From positions 65,562 to 129,561 of the forward strand of contig NZ_JANSJE010000009.1 in NCBI RefSeq assembly GCF_047462415.1: DNA of 64,000 nucleotides. Direction: 5' to 3'. Shown here piece by piece: positions 58,418 through 64,000 of this stretch. Below the pieces are notes generated by a model that was not told the DNA's origin, searched no databases, and saw only the letters and a list, made by a program, of their open reading frames with translations. How positions within the stretch are numbered: the stretch's first letter is position 1; each line of letters opens with the position of its first letter. The stretch is from Thermostichus sp047462415 (GTDB lineage Bacteria; Cyanobacteriota; Cyanobacteriia; Thermostichales; Thermostichaceae). The position numbers and the translations under genes were made by a program.

Positions 58418-59950
58418 TTACGCTTCTTGCACCTTGCGCGTGGTGGGATCCCCCACTTTTTGGAAGACACCGAATTCCACCATTTCCTCGCTCATGTTCG
58501 GGTCAATACCGGCAAACACATCCCGGAAGAGGGTGCGGGCGCCGTGCCAAATGTGGCCGAAGAAGAACAGCAGCGCAAAGACCGCATGGGCAAAGGTAAA
58601 CCAACCGCGGGGACTGGTGTGGAAGGTGCCGTCGGCTTTGGGGGTTTCTCGGTCGAACTCGAAGAGCTGACCCAATTGGGCTTGGCGGGCATACTTCTTA
58701 ACGGTTGCCGGGTCGGTAAACACCTGGCCGTCCAGTTTGCCGCCGTAGAACTCCACGGTCACGCCCACCTGCTCAAAGCTGTAGCGCGACTCGGCCCGGC
58801 GGAAGGGAATGTCCGCCCGCACCACGCCATCGGCATCGCGCAAGATGACCGGGAAGGTCTCGAAGAAGTTGGGCATGCGCTGCACCGTCAGCTCTCGCCC
58901 TTCGCGATCCCGGAACACCGGGTAGCCCAGCCACTCGATGGCAATGCCGTCTCCCTTGTTCATGGGACCGGCCCGGAACAGGCCCCCCTTGGCCGGGCTG
59001 TTACCCACGTAATCGTAGAAGAGCAGCGACTTGGGCAGAGAATCGTAGGCCTCACTGCGGGTCATCCCGGCTTCCATAGCCGCATTCACCCGCCGGTTAA
59101 TCTCCTGGTTGAAATAGCCGGAGTCCCACTGGTAGCGGGTGGGGCCAAACAGCTCCACAGGAGTCGTGGCACTGCCATACCACATCGTCCCGGCCACCAC
59201 AAAACCAGCAAAAAACACCGCGGCAATTGAGCTGGACAGCACCGTCTCGATGTTCCCCATCCGCAGAGCGCGATAGAGGCGCTGGGGTGGGCGTACCGTC
59301 AGGTGAAACAAGCCGGCAATAATGCCGACAATGCCAGCAGCAATGTGGTGGGCCACCACACCCCCAGCGTTGTAGGGGTTAAACCCGGCTGGCCCCCATT
59401 CGGGTGCTACTGGCTGGACGTGCCCTGTCGTCGCATAGGGATCGCTCACCCACATCCCTGGGCCAAACACCCCCGTCAGGTGAAACGCGCCAAACCCAAA
59501 GCAGAGGATCCCCGCCAAGAGCAGGTGGATCCCAAACATTTTCGGCAAGTCCAAGGCCGGCTCGCCGGTACGGGGATCCCGGAACAGCTCCAGATCCCAG
59601 TAAACCCAATGCCAGCAGGCAGCCAAGAAGAGCAATCCGGACAAAACAATATGGGCAGTGGCTACCCCTTCAAACGTCCAAAAGCCCGTATTGGCCACGC
59701 TCTCGCCGTAGATATTCCAGCCGCCCCAGGAGTTGACCACCCCCAGGCGAACCATGAATGGCATGACAAACATGCCCTGACGCCACATCGGATTCAGGAC
59801 AGGATCCGATGGATCAAAAATGGCCGTCTCGTAAAGCGCCATCGATCCGGCCCAACCTGCTACCAGAGCGGTATGCATCAGATGCACCGCAATCAGGCGA
59901 CCTGGGTCATTCAGTACAACCGTATGGACCCGATACCACGGTAGTCCCAT
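58418..59950 (-). CDS. psbB: photosystem II CP47 chlorophyll apoprotein
   Basis: 510 residues, the standard length of this inner antenna protein. It starts MGLPWYRVHTVVLNDPGRLI, has six membrane helices rich in His ligands (IAVHLMHTALVAGWAGSMAL; AHHIAAGIVGIIAGLFHL) and the large lumenal loop between helices five and six. The RGWFTFAHAVFALLFFFGHI helix near the end is also conserved. GGAGGA lies eight bases before ATG 59950; a longer frame upstream is rejected. Co-transcribed with psbT. Confidence 0.98.
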   Translation of the reverse strand: MGLPWYRVHTVVLNDPGRLIAVHLMHTALVAGWAGSMALYETAIFDPSDPVLNPMWRQGMFVMPFMVRLGVVNSWGGWNIYGESVANTGFWTFEGVATAHIVLSGLLFLAACWHWVYWDLELFRDPRTGEPALDLPKMFGIHLLLAGILCFGFGAFHLTGVFGPGMWVSDPYATTGHVQPVAPEWGPAGFNPYNAGGVVAHHIAAGIVGIIAGLFHLTVRPPQRLYRALRMGNIETVLSSSIAAVFFAGFVVAGTMWYGSATTPVELFGPTRYQWDSGYFNQEINRRVNAAMEAGMTRSEAYDSLPKSLLFYDYVGNSPAKGGLFRAGPMNKGDGIAIEWLGYPVFRDREGRELTVQRMPNFFETFPVILRDADGVVRADIPFRRAESRYSFEQVGVTVEFYGGKLDGQVFTDPATVKKYARQAQLGQLFEFDRETPKADGTFHTSPRGWFTFAHAVFALLFFFGHIWHGARTLFRDVFAGIDPNMSEEMVEFGVFQKVGDPTTRKVQEA

Positions 59951-60311
59951 AAAGCTCGGTCCTCCACGTTCTCCAACACTTACGCAATATCCAGTCAAAC
60001 CATTAAGCCGACATCTTCACCTGGGATCCTGACCTGAGCAGTTTCTTCAGGGTCGAGGAGTGCCGCACCCGCTTGAGCCAACGAGCGCACCCAAGGGGGA
60101 TATCGCTCTCAGAATTTTTATCACGGGCATCAAACAGTATAACGAAACGCTACCGACCTGAGCGGCTTCAGCCAGGATGCCGTCTTATTTGGCATCATCT
60201 TCCCAGATCTCTCGCCGGAGATTAAAAATATGACTTAAAATGTAACAATACTTAGCAAACGCCGGTACTTCCCTGGCTCAGTCTGAAAGTGTCGTGGTTT
60301 CTGGCAAGGAT
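59951..60311. other. psbB-fdx divergent promoter region
   Basis: 361 bases shared by psbB (minus) and the ferredoxin gene (plus). An AT-rich stretch at 60220-60255 (ATTAAAAATATGACTTAAAA, TGTAACAATAC) probably holds the ferredoxin promoter, and CAGTATAACG at about 60135 may contribute to psbB. No other element recognised. Confidence 0.45.
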
Positions 60312-60608
60312 ATGGCAACGATTCGCTTTGTCAACGAGAATCGAGAGGTCGTCGTCGCGGAAGGCGCTAACCTGCGCTTGAAGGCGCTGGAGAATCAGAT
60401 CGACCTCTACAAGATGATGGCCAAGCTGCTCAACTGCGGCGGCAACGGTCAATGTGGCACCTGCGTGGTGGAGATCGTCGAGGGATCCGAGAACCTCTCC
60501 CCTCGCACCGAGGCAGAAAACCGCAAGCTCAAGCGCAAACCGGATAGCTACCGCCTCGCCTGCCAGACCAAAGTGCTGGGGGATATTGCCGTCAAAACGA
60601 AGCCCTAA
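60312..60608 (+). CDS. 2Fe-2S ferredoxin-like protein
   Basis: 98 residues. The cluster ligands are C42, C48, C51 and C84, in NCGGNGQCGTCVVEI (CX5CX2C) and YRLACQT. The conserved RTEAENRKLKRKPDSYRLAC follows. The spacing CX5CX2C is that of a cyanobacterial [2Fe-2S] subfamily distinct from PetF (CX4CX2C); its electron partner is unknown. The gene commonly sits between psbB and psbM in cyanobacteria, as here. ATG 60312 is used; six upstream codons are unlikely. Confidence 0.85.
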   Translation: MATIRFVNENREVVVAEGANLRLKALENQIDLYKMMAKLLNCGGNGQCGTCVVEIVEGSENLSPRTEAENRKLKRKPDSYRLACQTKVLGDIAVKTKP

Positions 60609-60686
60609 CGCCCATTTTCTCTTTGGGCAAGCCGTACCTAAAGAGTGGTATGCTGACTGCCAGTTAGGCTTGTGGCGGTTGGAGCT

Positions 60687-60794
60687 ATGGAGACGAATTA
60701 CCTGGGCATCTTGGCCACTCTCTTGGTCGTTTTGGTGCCTGCCATCTTCCTGGTGATTTTGTACGTGCAAACCTCTAGCAGATCTGGCGGTTGA
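60687..60794 (+). CDS. psbM: photosystem II reaction center protein M
   Basis: 35 residues, METNYLGILATLLVVLVPAI then FLVILYVQTSSRSGG. A single helix with the PsbM pattern (NxLG...VLVPxxFLxILxxQT). It lies at the PSII dimer interface. GGAG is four bases before the ATG; 78 bases separate it from the ferredoxin gene, so they may share a transcript. Confidence 0.93.
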   Translation: METNYLGILATLLVVLVPAIFLVILYVQTSSRSGG

Positions 60795-60840
60795 CCCTAC
60801 TGGCTCAAATCGGGCAAATGGCGTGCCCAAGGCCAGACAA

Positions 60841-60873
60841 AAAGGGGATCCTCTCGACAGGGAGGATCCCTTT
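60841..60873. terminator. hairpin terminator between psbM and the convergent VOC gene
   Basis: AAAGGGGATCCTC, loop TCGACAGG, GAGGATCCCTTT. The stem again contains GGATCC palindromes. The T run is short, so strength is uncertain; the AAA/TTT flanks would let it act in both directions. Confidence 0.6.
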
Positions 60874-60930
60874 GCTCTTGCAAGCCGGACGAACCAAAGG
60901 TACGCAGGTTAACGGCCTCAACCGGCCCGG

Positions 60931-61317
60931 TCAACCTGTTGCCTGAGCCGCCCTAGCTTGGTCAAATGTTCCTGCAGGCTCATACAAAAATTCAAACAGG
61001 TTGCCGTAGGGATCCTTACCGTAGAAAGAGGCAGTGCCATCCCGATGGCTGTGGATTTCTCCTACCCGAATGCCTTGGGATTTCAGGCGCTGGTGCTCTT
61101 GCTGGAGCTCCTCCAGGTTATCGAAGACAAAGCCAAAGTGCGGCCCTGCTGCGCGGTAGCCCGGCCCCAATAGCGCCAGCCCATCGTCCCCTGCTTTCAT
61201 GTAGGCCCAGTCGGGATCCTGCCAGACGTTGACCATGCCCAGCTTTTGGTAGAACTCCACTGCCTTGGGGATGTCTTCTACCCGGATGGCGACATGCCCG
61301 AGTTGCCTAAGTGCCAT
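60931..61317 (-). CDS. VOC (glyoxalase/bleomycin resistance) family protein
   Basis: 128 residues from ATG 61317: MALRQLGHVAIRVEDIPKAV starts the first beta-alpha-beta-beta-beta unit with the metal-ligand His8. The second unit contains the PHFGFVFDNLEELQQEHQRL segment and the Glu of GNLFEFLYEP. It is a dioxygenase/glyoxalase-fold metal enzyme whose substrate cannot be assigned. The longer frame upstream (37 codons) lacks similarity and is dropped. Confidence 0.82.
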   Translation of the reverse strand: MALRQLGHVAIRVEDIPKAVEFYQKLGMVNVWQDPDWAYMKAGDDGLALLGPGYRAAGPHFGFVFDNLEELQQEHQRLKSQGIRVGEIHSHRDGTASFYGKDPYGNLFEFLYEPAGTFDQARAAQATG

Positions 61318-61465
61318 GGTTCTCTCTCTGCTCAATGGAGCCAACTGCAAGGGTTCTCCTGTAATCCAGCATAGCTTGGGGGAGGAGCCCCTCTTCACTC
61401 CCCAGCGAGCAGAGATGGGATCCAATCAATTTCAACCTCATGTCAAGCCAAGGCCAGGCCAACGC

Positions 61466-62833
61466 TTAGGCTGTTGGCTGGGTGGCCAGGAATCGTTCTA
61501 GCTCGCTCAAGGCTTCTGCATCCATTTTGGTTTGCATGGGGCAGAACTTCGGCCCGCACATCGAGCAAAACTCCGCCGTTTTGTAGATATCTGCCGGCAA
61601 GGTTTCGTCGTGATATTCGCGCGCCCGCTCTGGATCCAAAGACAACTCAAATTGTCGGTTCCAGTCGAAGTTGTAGCGGGCTCTGGACATTTCGTCATCG
61701 CGATCCCTGGCCCCAGGACGGTGGCGGGCAATATCGGCAGCGTGGGCGGCAATTTTGTAGGCAATGAGGCCGTTGCGCACATCCTCGGCATTGGGCAAGC
61801 CCAGGTGTTCTTTGGGGGTTACGTAGCAGAGCATCGCTGCCCCGTACCAGCCGGCCAAGGCCGCCCCAATGGCAGAGCTGATGTGGTCATAGCCGGCGGC
61901 AATATCGGTTACCAGCGGCCCCAAAACGTAGAAAGGAGCCTCGTCGCACTCCTCCATTTGCTTGCGCACGTTAAACTCAATTTGATCCATCGGCACGTGC
62001 CCAGGCCCTTCCACCATCACCTGCACATCGTGTTCCCAGGCCAGGCGGGTCAACTGTCCCAGGGTTTTCAACTCCGCCATCTGGGCCTCGTCAGAAGCAT
62101 CGTGCAGACATCCGGGCCGCAAGGAATCTCCCAGACTAAAAGAGACATCGTATTTCTTGAAAATCTCGATGATGTCGCGGAAGTGGGTGTAGAGCGGATT
62201 TTGCTTGTGGTGGGCCAACATCCAACGGGCCAGGATCCCGCCTCCGCGAGAGACAATTCCGGTTAGACGGTTGCGCACCAACGGCAAGTGTTGGATCAGG
62301 ATCCCGGCATGGATGGTCATGTAGTCCACCCCCTGCTGGGCCTGCTTTTCAATGATGTGCAAGATATCCTCTGCCGAGAGTTTTTCGACATGGCCATGCA
62401 CACTTTCCAGGGCCTGGTAGATCGGCACCGTGCCAATGGGCACCGGAGAAGCTTGGATAATGGCCGTGCGAATTTCGTCCAAGTCACCGCCGCCGGTGGA
62501 CAGATCCATAACGGTATCGGCGCCGTATTTGATGGCCAATTTCAGCTTTTCCAGCTCCTCGGCCAACCCAGAGGAAGTGGGGGAAGCGCCGATGTTGGCA
62601 TTGACTTTGCAGCGGGAGGCGATCCCGATGCACATCGGCTCTAGGTTGGTGTGATGAATATTGGCAGGGATGATCATGCGGCCCCGCGCCACCTCTGAGC
62701 GGATCAGCTCCGGTGGCAGGTTTTCCCGCCGAGCCACGTAGTCCATCTCTTCTGTAATCACGCCCTGCCGGGCAAAGTGCATTTGCGTTACATTTGCTTG
62801 CCCACGCCGGCGGGCAACCCATTCGCTGCGCAT
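61466..62833 (-). CDS. thiC: phosphomethylpyrimidine synthase
   Basis: 455 residues. ThiC is a radical SAM enzyme that rearranges AIR to the HMP-P pyrimidine of thiamin. The C-terminal cluster motif C423-x2-C426-x4-C431 (CSMCGPKFC) is intact. Core blocks MDLSTGGGDLDEIRTAIIQA, GTVPIYQALE, VDYMTIHAGI, RGGGILARWML and VMVEGPGHVPMDQIEFNVRK are present. The shorter N-terminus is the cyanobacterial form. A TPP riboswitch precedes it on the same strand, so thiamin pyrophosphate should repress it. Confidence 0.97.
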   Translation of the reverse strand: MRSEWVARRRGQANVTQMHFARQGVITEEMDYVARRENLPPELIRSEVARGRMIIPANIHHTNLEPMCIGIASRCKVNANIGASPTSSGLAEELEKLKLAIKYGADTVMDLSTGGGDLDEIRTAIIQASPVPIGTVPIYQALESVHGHVEKLSAEDILHIIEKQAQQGVDYMTIHAGILIQHLPLVRNRLTGIVSRGGGILARWMLAHHKQNPLYTHFRDIIEIFKKYDVSFSLGDSLRPGCLHDASDEAQMAELKTLGQLTRLAWEHDVQVMVEGPGHVPMDQIEFNVRKQMEECDEAPFYVLGPLVTDIAAGYDHISSAIGAALAGWYGAAMLCYVTPKEHLGLPNAEDVRNGLIAYKIAAHAADIARHRPGARDRDDEMSRARYNFDWNRQFELSLDPERAREYHDETLPADIYKTAEFCSMCGPKFCPMQTKMDAEALSELERFLATQPTA

Positions 62834-62850
62834 GGTGTCAACTCCAGTGC

Positions 62851-62940
62851 TCGCTTTCCTACGCTGGTATGACCCAGATCAGGTTCTGAGGATGTAATCT
62901 CAGCCTGGGGCAAAACCCCCAGACACTCCTAGCGTGCTGT
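62851..62940 (-). ncRNA. TPP riboswitch (THI element) controlling thiC
   Basis: On the minus strand GGCTGAGATTACATCCTCAG followed by AACCTGATCTGGGTCATACC and AGCG are the invariant core of the TPP aptamer. A G-rich hairpin (CTGGGGGTTTTGCCCCAG) precedes it. Only 17-18 bases separate its 3' end from the thiC ATG, so control is more likely at translation initiation (masking the start region) than by a separate terminator, which I do not see. Confidence 0.95.
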
Positions 62941-62941
62941 G

Positions 62942-62947
62942 ATTCTA
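62942..62947 (-). promoter_or_regulatory. possible -10 of thiC at the IS junction
   Basis: TAGAAT on the minus strand, just upstream of the aptamer. A -35 at normal spacing would fall inside the end of the tnpB element (AGTCAG/GTCAGG, poor match). Confidence 0.3.
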
Positions 62948-63020
62948 TCACCGAAAGTAAACTACCTGACTCCGACCGCTAAGCGGTACGGAGCGGGCTT
63001 TCCGTAGCCCTGCAGTTGGC
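62948..63020 (-). mobile_element. right end of the tnpB element, likely reRNA/omegaRNA 3' portion
   Basis: On the minus strand the tnpB 3' end runs into CCGTACCGCTTAGCGGTCGG (hairpin ACCGCTTAGCGGT) and the end GGTAGTTTAC. In IS200/IS605 elements this region encodes the guide (omega) RNA scaffold, whose guide comes from the flanking DNA: here the thiC leader. Confidence 0.55.
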
Positions 63021-64000
63021 AAGCCAACCACGGGCCTCTGGGCCGGTTTACAGCGACCCCCAAAAGCGCAATCACGTTGGCACCGTTCAAATCCGCATCC
63101 CCTTCCCAACCACAGGCCGGGTTCACACAACGAAAACGCTTCCCTTCCCGCTGCCCAATCCACAAACACCGGTGGCAGGTCTGCGAGCTGTAGGCAGGCG
63201 GCACCACCACAACCTGGATCCCTGCTCTGGCAGCCTTGTACTGCACAAACTGCCGCAACTGGTAGAACGCCCAACTGTTTGACCGCCGCCGCTCCGTCTT
63301 GCTGCGCCGCTGTTGGTTGGTACGCTCTCTAATTCCAGTCAAGTCCTCCAAGGCAATAAAACTGTGGGTGGCCAGTGCCCTAGCAACAATGGACTTGGAG
63401 ATGCGATGGTTCACCCAAGCTTGAAAGCGTCTCTCCCGACCAGACAGCCGTTGCAACAGCTCCCGGCATCGACGCCGAGTGCTGCGTGTGCCCTTACTGG
63501 CCTTGCGTTGCAGAGCCGCCCTCAACCGGGAGTAGTGATCCCTCACCTTATTCAGCTGCTGTCCATTCCAGTTGTCCCCCTCAGAAGTATGGGCAATATC
63601 TCTCCTACCCAAGTCCACACCAATCGCCTCGGTGGTGTCTTGTGGCTCCGGTGGGTCGTGCTCCACGCAAATCTGGATGTAGTAAGAACCGTCTTGGCGT
63701 TTGACCAACGTGGCCGCTTTGGGATGAGAACCCGCAAGCATGCCGCACTGGTAGTTACCTATATTCAGCTCAAAGCGTTCGCGTCCCTCAACGGTGGTCA
63801 GCGACACCGTCCAGTCTTTTTCCCGAAAAGAAAAGATGCGGGCATCGTAGGTAACAAAACCCCCCTTGAAGGCTTTGACCGGACGATTCTTTTGCCGGGC
63901 AACCTTGCGGGCAGCGGCCAGCCTTCTGCACACCTGTTGTGCCAAATTGCTGGAGAGCCCAAAGCGGGTACGAATTGCGCGGTAGCAGAGCGATTGAAGC
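62962..64000 (-). CDS. tnpB: RNA-guided endonuclease TnpB (IS200/IS605 OrfB), 5' end beyond the window
   Basis: 346 residues visible; the frame is open to the window edge and continues upstream of LQSLCYRAIRTRFGLSSNLA. RuvC catalytic residues are intact: Asp in GVDLGRRDIA, Glu in FIALEDLTGI and Asp in GDADLNGANVIA. The zinc ribbon CHRC...CVNPAC is complete. So this copy should be an active nuclease, unlike the remnants at 8021, 31000 and 40751. The last residues overlap the element's right end. No tnpA is visible. It lies on the same strand as thiC, directly upstream of its riboswitch. Confidence 0.9.
   Translation of the reverse strand, partial: LQSLCYRAIRTRFGLSSNLAQQVCRRLAAARKVARQKNRPVKAFKGGFVTYDARIFSFREKDWTVSLTTVEGRERFELNIGNYQCGMLAGSHPKAATLVKRQDGSYYIQICVEHDPPEPQDTTEAIGVDLGRRDIAHTSEGDNWNGQQLNKVRDHYSRLRAALQRKASKGTRSTRRRCRELLQRLSGRERRFQAWVNHRISKSIVARALATHSFIALEDLTGIRERTNQQRRSKTERRRSNSWAFYQLRQFVQYKAARAGIQVVVVPPAYSSQTCHRCLWIGQREGKRFRCVNPACGWEGDADLNGANVIALLGVAVNRPRGPWLACQLQGYGKPAPYRLAVGVR

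Noticed and set aside
1..64000. Idea that the window holds a defence island, prophage or biosynthetic cluster
   Set aside because: No restriction, toxin-antitoxin, phage structural, integrase, NRPS/PKS or RiPP genes were found; accessory content is limited to IS605 remnants and small repeats.

Overview
The window is chromosomal DNA from an oxygenic cyanobacterium, most likely a unicellular hot-spring Synechococcus of the Yellowstone (JA/OS) type. Photosystem genes (psaA-psaB, psbB-psbT, psbM), ndhD, tic20 and a set of cyanobacteria-only families (TIGR02652, DUF3119, DUF6464, HAS-barrel) support the phylum. The genus guess rests on the high GC content and the very frequent GGGATCCC palindrome, which behaves like a variant of the cyanobacterial HIP1 repeat. 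A 100-base run of N (36196-36295) shows this is an assembled scaffold.

Layout. 1-8.3 kb: 5' end of gpsA, an epoxide-hydrolase-like alpha/beta hydrolase, gcvH, an FHA-GGDEF diguanylate cyclase, then a compact plus-strand run (DUF3119, pgeF, small proteins, pyrF, a membrane protein) ending in a broken aminotransferase cut by an IS605-type remnant. 8.3-20 kb: TIGR02652 protein, rimP-nusA behind a leader with a strong terminator hairpin, ubiX, an osmoprotectant-type permease, a large sensor kinase, a YnjB-type binding protein with its ATPase, and ureC. 20-29 kb: psaA-psaB with a clear terminator, then a seven-gene Mrp-type antiporter operon (C-D-E-F-G-'A C-term'-B). 29-31.9 kb: a MarR regulator and a decayed patch with an internally deleted ABC permease and pieces of IS200/IS605 elements. 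32-41 kb: tic20, moaC, membrane protein, alpha-E protein, gamma-carbonic anhydrase, circularly permuted ATP-grasp, a class I glutamine amidotransferase family hydrolase and a beta-propeller lipoprotein. 41-48 kb: a cobN lacking its C-terminal third, an RRM protein, valS, and a metal-associated pair (MerR-like sensor fragment plus CopZ-like metallochaperone). 48-58 kb: cdsA, pdhA, ndhD1, small proteins, ftsW-murD, purQ and a response regulator. 58-64 kb: psbB-psbT divergent from fdx-psbM, a VOC protein, thiC under a TPP riboswitch, and a tnpB element lying directly upstream of that riboswitch.

Most of the window is housekeeping. The interesting material is at the seams: G-rich interspersed repeats that have become the C-terminal tails of two proteins, a 20-base element found inside murD and mnhC, decayed IS605 ends, and three genes that have lost whole domains (cobN, the MerR-like gene, the ABC permease). 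I did not find a clearly new defence or biosynthetic system. The best candidates for something undescribed are the sensor-fragment/metallochaperone pair, the rimP leader attenuator, and the tnpB-thiC promoter junction.
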